NCBI GenBank assembly: GCA_019243895.1 | Contig: JAFATP010000252.1 | Span: 1 to 6,354, forward strand | Direction of reading: 5' to 3' | DNA length: 6,354 bases | Origin: Alphaproteobacteria bacterium | Lineage (GTDB): Bacteria; Pseudomonadota; Alphaproteobacteria; Rickettsiales; SXRF01 | Shown here: positions 1 through 6,037 of the stretch, piece by piece | How the letters are laid out: each line of letters begins with the position of its first letter | Numbering within the stretch: position 1 is the first letter of the stretch | The notes under the pieces: model-generated | Database searches by the model: none | Seen by the model: the letters and a program-made list of their open reading frames with translations, nothing else | Told to the model about the DNA's origin: nothing | Made by a program: the position numbers and the translations under genes

Positions 1-43
1 TTGGGCATACATAATCTATACTCACCGGCGCGAGCAATTGCAA

Positions 44-991
44 CTAGGCTGCACGCCCCAGCGACGGTTCACCGGTTTTGGCCCGCATTGACGGCAACGC
101 GCTTTTCATGGATTCCTCCACCGCCTGATATAGCGGATGAGAGCGCCGCTGCGACTGGGCATAATACTGCCCGGCATCTACGGCGGCCTGCACAATGCGC
201 GGCCCCAGTTCGCTGGCGCCGAATTCGGGATGCCATTGCACACCCAGCAAAAACTGATTGCCGAACGGCCCGGCGGGATCCGCCTCGATGGCCTCGATGA
301 TGCCGTCCGCCGAGCGTGCCGCCAGGCGCAGCCCGCCGCCGATGCGGTTCACCGCCTGGTGATGCATGCTGTTTTCTGCCACCGCGCCTTCGGGCAGTAC
401 GGCGTGCGCCGGCGCATAAACGCTGCGAATGCCGCGCGCCATATCGCTCAGGCATGAACCCGGTTCCATGCGGATCACTTGCACCGGGCAGAACGGAGGA
501 ACCCCATCATCCTGCTGCGCGTGCATGGACTCGCCGCCAACCAGATCCGGCACGTGCTGGTGCAGCGTGCCGCCCAGCAGTACGTTCAGCCGTTGCTCGC
601 CGCCGCACACGGCAAGCACCGGCATGCCCTGCGCGATGGCTTCTTTCAGCGCGGCAAATTCATAAGCCGTGCGTGCGTGGTCTTTATCGATATCGGTTTT
701 CGGGTGTTTGCTCTCGCCGTAAAGCGCGGGATCAATGTCAGCGCTGCCCATCACCATCAACGCGTCGATCTTGGCAAGATCGGATCGCGGGTCGCGCTCC
801 GCATGGTTGCCGAGAAACAGCGGCACTCCGCCTTGCGTCCGCACCATCGCCATCATCGCCCGCACCGAAGGCGAATCGCTATTGGAGCCGCTGATGCCGA
901 TCACTGGCGCCTGCGGCGGCGCGGGTGGCGTCACCACCGCGGGCGGCAGCGAAGCTTTCGGAAACAGCCAGTCAGTAAGCCATTGAAACAT
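44..991 (-). CDS. Class I glutamine amidotransferase-like hydrolase, gamma-glutamyl-GABA hydrolase (PuuD) / peptidase C26 family
   Basis: The 315-residue protein has the full signature of the PuuD/peptidase C26 family, which hydrolyses gamma-glutamyl amides such as gamma-glutamyl-GABA in polyamine breakdown. The nucleophile elbow CGGEQ has Cys129. The HPE triad motif is at 254-256 (GVQWHPEF), and the family motif NSMHHQAV is at 207-214. The domain begins near VIGISG at 30-35. Before it is an unusual leader: an amphipathic, Trp-rich stretch (MFQWLTDWLFPK) and a Pro/Ala-rich linker to about residue 29. After the catalytic domain is a roughly 35-residue Arg/Ala-rich tail. The ATG has no Shine-Dalgarno sequence, but the in-frame GTG codons at residues 19, 20 and 30 have none either. 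The gene lies 73 bp downstream of topA on the same strand. No other polyamine gene is visible, so the substrate is unproven. A related Gln- or peptide-amide hydrolase is possible. Family assignment is firm; function is inferred. Confidence 0.88.
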   Translation of the reverse strand: MFQWLTDWLFPKASLPPAVVTPPAPPQAPVIGISGSNSDSPSVRAMMAMVRTQGGVPLFLGNHAERDPRSDLAKIDALMVMGSADIDPALYGESKHPKTDIDKDHARTAYEFAALKEAIAQGMPVLAVCGGEQRLNVLLGGTLHQHVPDLVGGESMHAQQDDGVPPFCPVQVIRMEPGSCLSDMARGIRSVYAPAHAVLPEGAVAENSMHHQAVNRIGGGLRLAARSADGIIEAIEADPAGPFGNQFLLGVQWHPEFGASELGPRIVQAAVDAGQYYAQSQRRSHPLYQAVEESMKSALPSMRAKTGEPSLGRAA

Positions 992-997
992 CGTTTA

Positions 998-1026
998 AGA
1001 ATAGCGCGGCGCGGACGGAGGCGCAA
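998..1026 (-). promoter_or_regulatory. Candidate promoter of the C26-family hydrolase gene (leaderless)
   Basis: Read on the minus strand, TTGCGC (1021-1026) is followed after 17 nt by TATTCT (998-1003). The -10 hexamer ends six bases before the ATG at 991, so the predicted transcription start falls on the A of the start codon. This agrees with the absence of a Shine-Dalgarno sequence. The -35 matches the consensus only at TTG and the -10 at four of six bases, so this is a sequence-only prediction. Confidence 0.35.
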
Positions 1027-1064
1027 ATGAAGATTCGATGACGGGGAATAATAACGCCTTGTCT

Positions 1065-3602
1065 CTAAGCCTTTTTTTTGCGTTTGGTGGTGGAGGATTG
1101 GGCGCGGGCGGCCAGCAGCGGCAGCGCTTCCTCCAGCGTCACGGTTTCGGGAGCGACATCCTTCGGCAGCGTGGCATTCACTTTGCCGTGTTTCACATAA
1201 GGCCCGTAACGTCCTTGATAAACCCCGATATCCGTGCCGTCATCGGGATGCGGCCCCAGCACGCGCAGCGGCTGAGCCCCGCCGCCTTTGCCCTTGGGGG
1301 CGGCGGAAAGAATGTCCACGGCGCGGTTGATACCGATGCTGAGCGGGTCTTCCTCCGGCGGCAGCGAGGTGAACTTGCCGTCATGCTGCAAATACGGGCC
1401 ATAGCGCCCGGTGCCCGCTACGATCGGCTTGCCGCTATCCGGATGTGCGCCCAATGTGCGGGGAAGGGCGAGCAGGCCCAGCGCCTGTTCCAGCGTGACG
1501 TTCTCGGCCTGCATGGTTTTAAGCAGGCTGGCGCGCTTGGGCGTTTTGCCTTCCCCCAGCTGCACATAGAGGCCGTAAGGGCCTTTGCGCAAGGAAACCG
1601 GCTCACCGCTTTCCGGGTCTGTGCCCAATGATTTCGGCAGGGCCAGCGCGGCGCCGTCGGCTTCGCTTTCCGTGCCGGCCGACGCCTCTCCCACCTGCTG
1701 CTTATACGTGCATTCCGGGTAATTCGAGCAGGCGATATAGGCGCCATAGCGCCCCAGGCGCAAGCTTAAGCGCCCCGTGCCGCAGGCGGGGCAGGCGCGG
1801 GGGTCTTTGCCTTCGGCGGCGGCTCCGAATAAAAACGAAGCGAGCAGCTTGTCCACCGCTTCCAGCACTTCGGTGATGGAAAGCTTCTTGCTTTCCTCGA
1901 TGCGGTCGAAGAACTCTCCCCAGAAAGCGCGCAACACCGCTTTCCAGTCGCGGCTGCCGGCGGAAATATCGTCGAGCTGTTCCTCCATGTCCGCGGTGAA
2001 ACCGTATTCCACGTATTTCTCGAAGAAGCTGACAAGAAAAGCGCTGACGATGCGGCCCAGCGCTTCCGCCACGAAGCGCTTTTTCTCGAGCTTCACATAG
2101 CCGCGGTCTTGCAGCACGGAAATGATGGAAGCGTAAGTGGAAGGGCGGCCGATGCCGAGCTCCTCCAGTTTCTTGACCAGGCTGGCCTCGGAATAGCGCG
2201 GCGGCGGCTCGGTGAAATGCTGCTCCGGCCGGATGGCCTTCACCGTCATCCCTTCGCCTTTGGCCAGCACCGGCAGGCGGCGGTTTTCATCGCCCTCCTC
2301 CTCGTCGTCGCGGCCTTCCTGATAAAGTTTCAAGAACCCGTCGAAGCGCATCACGGAACCGCTGGTGCGCAGCACCGCCTGGCCGTCATCGGCGGCGATG
2401 TCGACGATCAACTGGTCGAACAGCGCGCTTTCCATCTGGCTGGCCACCAGGCGTTTCCAGATCAGCTCATAAAGCCGCGCCATGTCGTGGTCCAGCGCGC
2501 CCCTGGTTTTTTCCGGGGTGCGCGTGACGTCGGTAGGGCGGATGGCTTCGTGCGCTTCCTGCGCATTCTTGGCCTTCACCTTATAGGCGCGCGGCGCCGC
2601 CGGCAGGTATTCCTTGCCGATGCGCTCGCCGATATGCTTGCGGGTGGCGTGCAGCGCCTCGTCGGAAATGGAGACGCCGTCGGTTCGCATGTAGGTGATC
2701 AACCCCACCGTTTCGCCGTCGATGCTGACGCCTTCATATAGCTTCTGCGCCAGCTGCATGGTGCGCTTGGAGGAGAATCCCAATTTGCGCGAAGCTTCCT
2801 GCTGCAGCGTTGACGTGGTAAACGGCGGCGCGGGGTGCCGCTTGACCTGCTTTTCCTCAGTGCTGGAGACGCTATAGCGCTTAGGTTGCAGCGCCGCCGC
2901 GATCGCCTCCGCCTCCCGTTGATTGGGGATGGCGAATTTATCCAGCTTGTTGCCCTGATATTCAATCAGTCGCGCCTCAACGGCCGAGCCGCTCTGCGCC
3001 AGCAGATCGGCCTTGATGTCCCAATATTCGCGGCTGATGAAGCGCTCGATCTCCTCGTCGCGCTCGCAGATCAGCCGCAACGCCACGGATTGCACGCGCC
3101 CGGCGGAGCGGCTGCCGGGCAGCTTGCGCCACAGCACTGGCGACAGCGTGAATCCCACCAGGTAATCCAGTGCGCGCCGTGCCTGCTGCGCGTTGACCAG
3201 GTCCATGTCGATGGCGCGGGGGTGGGCGAAGGCTTCCTGCACCGCCTTCTTGGTGATCTCGTCGAAGGTGACGCGAAATACTTCCACGTGCTTGGGCAGG
3301 GCGCGGCTGGTTTTCAGCGCTTCCAGGATGTGCCAGGAAATGGCTTCGCCTTCGCGGTCGGGGTCGGTGGCCAGGTACAGGTGATCTGATTCTTTCACCG
3401 CCTTGGCGATGGCGGTGATGTGCTTTTTGGCTTCCGCGTCCACCTCGTAGGTCATGCGGAAATCTTCTTCGGGCAGCACCGAGCCGTTCTTGGCGGGCAG
3501 ATCGCGCACATGGCCGTAGCTGGCCAGAACCTGATAGTCCTTGCCCAGGTATTTGTTGATGGTGCGCGCTTTGGCCGGCGATTCGACGACAACGGTATGC
3601 AT
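1065..3602 (-). CDS. topA: DNA topoisomerase I (type IA, omega protein)
   Basis: The protein relaxes negatively supercoiled DNA by cutting one strand through a 5'-phosphotyrosine and passing the other strand. It has 845 residues. The Toprim domain begins at the N-terminus (VVVESPAKA at 4-12, Glu7) with the acidic metal-binding motif DPDREGE at 80-86. The active-site Tyr304 lies in LITYMRTD (301-308). The conserved GRPSTY is at 485-490. A C4 zinc finger uses Cys604, Cys607, Cys625 and Cys631. Three C-terminal repeats with GxYGxY cores follow, near 674-679, 732-737 and 797-802. The protein ends in a basic tail (KRKKKA). This C-terminal layout is the alphaproteobacterial type, not the multi-finger E. 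coli form. The ATG is chosen because the family begins exactly here; only a weak GGA Shine-Dalgarno element precedes it. dprA lies 67 bp upstream on the same strand. The gene looks complete and intact. Confidence 0.98.
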   Translation of the reverse strand: MHTVVVESPAKARTINKYLGKDYQVLASYGHVRDLPAKNGSVLPEEDFRMTYEVDAEAKKHITAIAKAVKESDHLYLATDPDREGEAISWHILEALKTSRALPKHVEVFRVTFDEITKKAVQEAFAHPRAIDMDLVNAQQARRALDYLVGFTLSPVLWRKLPGSRSAGRVQSVALRLICERDEEIERFISREYWDIKADLLAQSGSAVEARLIEYQGNKLDKFAIPNQREAEAIAAALQPKRYSVSSTEEKQVKRHPAPPFTTSTLQQEASRKLGFSSKRTMQLAQKLYEGVSIDGETVGLITYMRTDGVSISDEALHATRKHIGERIGKEYLPAAPRAYKVKAKNAQEAHEAIRPTDVTRTPEKTRGALDHDMARLYELIWKRLVASQMESALFDQLIVDIAADDGQAVLRTSGSVMRFDGFLKLYQEGRDDEEEGDENRRLPVLAKGEGMTVKAIRPEQHFTEPPPRYSEASLVKKLEELGIGRPSTYASIISVLQDRGYVKLEKKRFVAEALGRIVSAFLVSFFEKYVEYGFTADMEEQLDDISAGSRDWKAVLRAFWGEFFDRIEESKKLSITEVLEAVDKLLASFLFGAAAEGKDPRACPACGTGRLSLRLGRYGAYIACSNYPECTYKQQVGEASAGTESEADGAALALPKSLGTDPESGEPVSLRKGPYGLYVQLGEGKTPKRASLLKTMQAENVTLEQALGLLALPRTLGAHPDSGKPIVAGTGRYGPYLQHDGKFTSLPPEEDPLSIGINRAVDILSAAPKGKGGGAQPLRVLGPHPDDGTDIGVYQGRYGPYVKHGKVNATLPKDVAPETVTLEEALPLLAARAQSSTTKRKKKA

Positions 3603-3628
3603 GCGGTTTCCACGGTTGCGGGTGGCTA

Positions 3629-3648
3629 GTCACTAATGGGAAAGTGAC
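3629..3648. repeat. Perfect inverted repeat GTCACT-N8-AGTGAC upstream of topA
   Basis: Two six-base arms (3629-3634 and 3643-3648) are perfectly inverted around an 8-base spacer, in the 67 bp between dprA and topA and 26 bp before the topA ATG. It could be a dimeric regulator site or a small hairpin in the topA leader. No T-run follows on either strand, so it is not an intrinsic terminator. A six-base arm pair in a gap this size can also arise by chance. Confidence 0.35.
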
Positions 3649-3658
3649 GCTTTGTAAA
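3630..3658 (-). promoter_or_regulatory. topA: Weak candidate promoter for topA
   Basis: On the minus strand TTTACA (3653-3658) matches the -35 consensus at five of six bases. After 17 nt comes TAGTGA (3630-3635), a poor -10. The inverted repeat at 3629-3648 overlaps the spacer and -10. If real, it would give topA its own promoter within the plsY-dprA-topA run. The evidence is thin. Confidence 0.2.
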
Positions 3659-3669
3659 CAGTTGAGGAT

Positions 3670-4833
3670 TTATGCCCCGCTTGTCAAGCACACCCGGTTG
3701 CCGGGCTGCCGCTGTAATCGTCCCGCCAGTTCCAGCTCCAGCAGCACGGTGAGCGCCACTCCCGGGGGCAGCGAACATTGCGCCACCAGCATGTCCACCG
3801 GCGTTGGCACATGGCTTAGGCGCGCCAGCAGCAGCTTCCGCGCTTCGGCCAGCTCTGCTTCGCTGACGGAGCGGGGCGGCGGCAGGGTGTAGGAGGCGGG
3901 CGGATGATCTTCCGTGCCGATGGGCCGTGCCTGCCCCAGTGCCTCGATCACATCCGCTGCTTCCTCCACCAGCACCGCGCCGTCTTTCAGCAGCCTGTTG
4001 CATCCGCGCGCGCGGGGGTCCAGCGGCGATCCCGGCACGGCCAGCACTTCTCTTCCCTGCTCTAAAGCCAGTCTTGCGGTGATCAGCGATCCGGATTTGG
4101 GCGAGGCTTCCACCACCAGCGTGGCCAGGCTCATGCCGGCGATGATGCGGTTGCGGCTGGGAAACGCGCCGGCGAAAGGCGATTGCAGGAAGGGCTGCTC
4201 GGTGATGATGGCGCCGCGCTCGCGCAGCTGGGCATAGAGTTCCGCGTTCTCCGGCGGGTAGACGGTGTCGATGCCGCCGGCGATGACGCCGACGGTGCCG
4301 GTGGCCAGCGCGCCCTTATGCGCGAAGGCGTCGATGCCGCGCGCCAGGCCGGAGACAACGGTAATGCCTTCCGCGCCCAGTTCGCGGGCGAGCTTTTGCG
4401 CCAGCGCGCAAGCATTCGCGGAGGCATTGCGCGCGCCCACCATCGCCACCGTGCGCTTGGTCCACAGCGCCGCGTCTCCCGTCACCGTCAGCAGCGGCGG
4501 CGGGTCAGGGATCATATGCAGCAGCGAAGGATATTCCGCGCCGCCATACACAATCATGCGCGCGCCGAAGCGGGCGGCGGCATCCAGTTCTTTCTGGGCG
4601 TCGAAGATGCTGGAAGGCGTCAGCGGCCGCGCCCGCCCGCCGCGCAACGAAAGCTCCGGCAGGCGCTCCAGCGCCGCATCGGCGGAGCCGTAGCGCCGGA
4701 TCAATTGGAAGAACGTGACGGGGCCCACATTGGGCGTGCGAACCAGTCGCAGCACGCCGGCAAGCGGCATGGCACCCAAGCGCGGCAGCGGCAGCGCTTC
4801 AGCGGTTGCGGCGGAAGCGGTGCTCGGTGCCAT
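3670..4833 (-). CDS. dprA: DNA-processing protein DprA (Smf)
   Basis: DprA binds incoming or exposed single-stranded DNA and loads RecA on it. It is needed for natural transformation in competent species, but the gene is widespread in bacteria not known to be competent. The 387-residue protein shows the family domains in order. An N-terminal helical (SAM/HhH-like) region spans about 24-60 (LRLVRTPNVGPVTF). The Rossmann-like core spans about 90-300, with VAMVGARNAS (129-138), SGLARGIDAFAH (161-172), FPSRNRIIAGMS (224-235), SGSLITA (247-253) and AVPGSP (265-270). A C-terminal winged-helix domain lies at about 330-387. The ATG at 4831-4833 is favoured because GAGG stands 7 nt upstream. This start overlaps the end of plsY by 35 bp, consistent with co-transcription. 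Met22 (codon at 4768-4770) is an alternative start that would drop an Ala-rich, poorly conserved-looking N-terminus. Confidence 0.97.
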   Translation of the reverse strand: MAPSTASAATAEALPLPRLGAMPLAGVLRLVRTPNVGPVTFFQLIRRYGSADAALERLPELSLRGGRARPLTPSSIFDAQKELDAAARFGARMIVYGGAEYPSLLHMIPDPPPLLTVTGDAALWTKRTVAMVGARNASANACALAQKLARELGAEGITVVSGLARGIDAFAHKGALATGTVGVIAGGIDTVYPPENAELYAQLRERGAIITEQPFLQSPFAGAFPSRNRIIAGMSLATLVVEASPKSGSLITARLALEQGREVLAVPGSPLDPRARGCNRLLKDGAVLVEEAADVIEALGQARPIGTEDHPPASYTLPPPRSVSEAELAEARKLLLARLSHVPTPVDMLVAQCSLPPGVALTVLLELELAGRLQRQPGNRVCLTSGA

Positions 4834-5377
4834 GCAACAGCCTCTGGATGTTAGCGCGATGCGTAAAGATCACCAGCCCCAGCGCGACCAGGGCATAAAC
4901 CGCCGTATGCGGTCCGGAAATCCACGCCGCCCACAAGGGGGCGGTGGCAAAGGCGGCGAGGGCCGCCACGGAGGAAATGCGGCTGACGCCGAACGCCGCC
5001 AGCCATACCGCGCCCACGCCAAGCCCGAAGACGGGATGCAGCGCCAGGAACGTGCCGATGCCGGTGGCCACCCCCTTGCCGCCGCGAAAGCCCAGCCATA
5101 TCGGAAAGATATGGCCGATCATGGCGGCAAAGCCGGCGCAAAGCGCGAGATCGGGAGAGGCGGGGGCAAGGACGCGCGCAAACCAGACGGCGCCTGCGCC
5201 TTTCAGCATGTCCAGCGCCAGCGTGCCTGCCGCCAGCGCGCGATGCCCGCTGCGCAGCACGTTGGTGGCGCCGATATTGCCGGAGCCGATGGCGCGGATG
5301 TCTCCCATGCCTGCCGCCCGGGCAAGCAGGAAGCCGAAGGGAATGGAGCCCAGCAGGTAAGCCAATAGAAAAATCAT
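4799..5377 (-). CDS. plsY: Acyl-phosphate:glycerol-3-phosphate 1-O-acyltransferase PlsY
   Basis: PlsY is an inner-membrane enzyme that moves the acyl group from acyl-phosphate (made by PlsX) to sn-glycerol 3-phosphate. This gives lysophosphatidic acid, the first committed step of phospholipid synthesis. All three family motifs are visible in the 192 residues: GSIPFGFLLAR (10-20), GSGNIGATNVLR (31-42) and GHIFPIWLGFRGGKGVAT (88-105). The usual C-terminal HRANIQRLLHGTEHRF is at 173-188. Hydrophobic segments cover roughly 1-20, 50-70, 76-96, 106-130 and 135-172, as expected for this multi-pass protein. The ATG start matches the family (MIFLLAYLLGSIPFG), although no clear Shine-Dalgarno sequence precedes it. 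The gene lies 65 bp downstream of ruvX and overlaps dprA by 35 bp. plsX is not in the window. Confidence 0.97.
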   Translation of the reverse strand: MIFLLAYLLGSIPFGFLLARAAGMGDIRAIGSGNIGATNVLRSGHRALAAGTLALDMLKGAGAVWFARVLAPASPDLALCAGFAAMIGHIFPIWLGFRGGKGVATGIGTFLALHPVFGLGVGAVWLAAFGVSRISSVAALAAFATAPLWAAWISGPHTAVYALVALGLVIFTHRANIQRLLHGTEHRFRRNR

Positions 5378-5404
5378 GTCGATGCACTGCGAAAATATGC
5401 CCGC

Positions 5405-5433
5405 ACGATAAAGCGTCTATTTTGCCCGTGCAA
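5405..5433 (-). promoter_or_regulatory. plsY: Candidate promoter for the plsY-dprA-topA run
   Basis: In the 65-bp gap between ruvX and plsY, minus-strand TTGCAC (5428-5433) is followed after exactly 17 nt by TATCGT (5405-5410). The -35 keeps the invariant TTG, and the -10 matches four of six bases. The predicted leader is about 21 nt. A five-base inverted repeat, GCACG/CGTGC (5403-5407 and 5427-5431), brackets the spacer. This is a motif match only. Confidence 0.3.
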
Positions 5434-5442
5434 TGTTTCTGA

Positions 5443-5910
5443 TTAGGTTAGCGCATTCAGCGCATCCAGCGCGCCTTGAAGGATATAGGCGGCGGCCAGC
5501 TTATCCACCACCGCGTCCCGTTTGCCGCGGGAAAGCGATGCCTCTTGAATGACGCGCTCCGCTGCCATGGTGGACATGCGTTCGTCCCATAGCAGCAGCG
5601 GCAGCGCGATATGGCGCTGCAGGCTGCCTGCCAGCGTGCGCACGCTTTGCGCGCGCGGGCCGGTGGTGCCGTCCATGTTCAGCGGAAAGCCCAGCACCAG
5701 CGCGCCCACCTCATGCTTGTCCGTGAGCGCCTTGAGCTTTTCCGCGTCTTTCAGGAATTTAGTGCGGGAAAGCGTGAGCAGCGGCGTGGCGATGGTGCGC
5801 AGCGAATCGGAAAGCGCCACGCCGATGGTTTTTTCACCGGCATCCAATCCCAGCAGGCGCGATTGCGGTGGCAAGAGCGGCAGCAATGCCGAAGGTTGCA
5901 GCAGAATCAC
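5443..5910 (-). CDS. ruvX: YqgF/RuvX family putative pre-16S rRNA nuclease or Holliday junction resolvase
   Basis: The family has an RNase H-like fold and acts in 16S rRNA 5'-end maturation in E. coli; it was first proposed as a Holliday junction resolvase. The 155-residue product has the acidic active-site set: Asp23 in LLGLDAG (19-25), Glu110 in WDERMST (108-114) and Asp136 in VVDKLAAAYILQ (134-145). The family motif LGFPLNMDG is at 73-81. The frame stays open up to 6063, but that start would run into gatC. The extra 51 residues have no family character. I chose the GTG at 5908-5910 because MILLQPSALLPLLPPQSRLL resembles the N-terminus of other alphaproteobacterial RuvX proteins as I recall them. 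The only strong Shine-Dalgarno sequence lies 19 nt upstream and instead serves a five-codon leader ORF whose stop overlaps this GTG. plsY follows 65 bp downstream. Confidence 0.93.
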   Translation of the reverse strand: MILLQPSALLPLLPPQSRLLGLDAGEKTIGVALSDSLRTIATPLLTLSRTKFLKDAEKLKALTDKHEVGALVLGFPLNMDGTTGPRAQSVRTLAGSLQRHIALPLLLWDERMSTMAAERVIQEASLSRGKRDAVVDKLAAAYILQGALDALNALT

Positions 5911-5924
5911 CGGCGGGACATCAT
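5907..5924 (-). CDS. Possible five-codon leader ORF (MMSRR) overlapping the ruvX start
   Basis: On the minus strand ATG ATG TCC CGC CGG TGA begins 5 nt after a strong AAGGAG. Its TGA overlaps the GTG start of ruvX in the sequence GTGA. This is a typical arrangement for translational coupling, in which ribosomes finishing the leader restart on ruvX. A simpler alternative is a lost base: one extra C in the CCC of this stretch would fuse the ATG in frame to ruvX. Whether the peptide is made cannot be told from the sequence. Confidence 0.35.
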   Translation of the reverse strand: MMSRR

Positions 5925-5929
5925 AGAGG

Positions 5930-5936
5930 CTCCTTA
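5930..5936 (-). promoter_or_regulatory. Strong Shine-Dalgarno sequence (TAAGGAG) of the ruvX leader
   Basis: The minus strand reads TAAGGAG, complementary to the 16S rRNA tail, and it is the best ribosome-binding site in the window. It is 5 nt from the ATG at 5924 (ideal) but 19 nt from the ruvX GTG at 5910 (too far for direct use). It therefore bears directly on how ruvX translation begins. Confidence 0.7.
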
Positions 5937-5943
5937 CGGAGCG

Positions 5944-5952
5944 AGCATAACA
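5944..5952 (-). promoter_or_regulatory. ruvX: Candidate extended -10 promoter for ruvX
   Basis: The minus strand reads TGTTATGCT, an extended -10 (TGn followed by TATGCT, four of six bases). No recognisable -35 lies 16-18 nt upstream. The predicted transcription start, near 5937, is directly in front of the TAAGGAG sequence, giving a leader of about 13 nt to the mini-ORF ATG. Confidence 0.4.
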
Positions 5953-5998
5953 GAGAAGCGCGGCCCGCGCCACCGCCGCGTATTTCCCCCAAAACCGC

Positions 5999-6026
5999 TT
6001 GATTTGCCGCCTGCAATCCTTACTAT
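5999..6026 (+). promoter_or_regulatory. gatC: Candidate promoter for gatCA (nearly leaderless)
   Basis: TTGATT (5999-6004) and TACTAT (6021-6026) are 16 nt apart, and each matches the consensus at four of six bases. Transcription would start near 6033, about 5 nt before the gatC ATG at 6038. That leaves no room for a Shine-Dalgarno sequence, and none is seen. It is divergent from the ruvX promoter in the same 127-bp gap. Confidence 0.4.
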
Positions 6027-6037
6027 CCGCTGCTGTT

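Noticed and set aside
1..26. Possible start of another minus-strand gene at the left edge (ATG at 10-12, GGTGAG 8 nt upstream at 21-26)
   Set aside because: Only four codons (MYAQ) are visible before the window ends, so it cannot be supported as a gene. The 43 bases beyond the hydrolase stop contain nothing else I recognise.
992..1064. Transcription terminator after topA
   Set aside because: The GC-rich stretch near 1003-1024 can form only short, ambiguous GCGC pairings, with no T-run following on the minus strand.
2109..2741. Long plus-strand open frame opposite topA, and similar long frames opposite dprA, plsY and the hydrolase
   Set aside because: GC-rich coding DNA leaves antisense frames open. 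These translations show no family motifs, are Arg/His/Ala-rich, and lie fully opposite genes with clear conserved motifs.
3682..3687. Perfect TTGACA -35 hexamer on the minus strand
   Set aside because: It lies within the last codons of dprA, and the sequence 16-18 nt downstream (around CAACTG) is no -10. Treated as coincidence.
5403..5431. Inverted repeat GCACG/CGTGC between ruvX and plsY as a terminator
   Set aside because: Only five base pairs with a 19-base loop, and no T-run directly after the stem.
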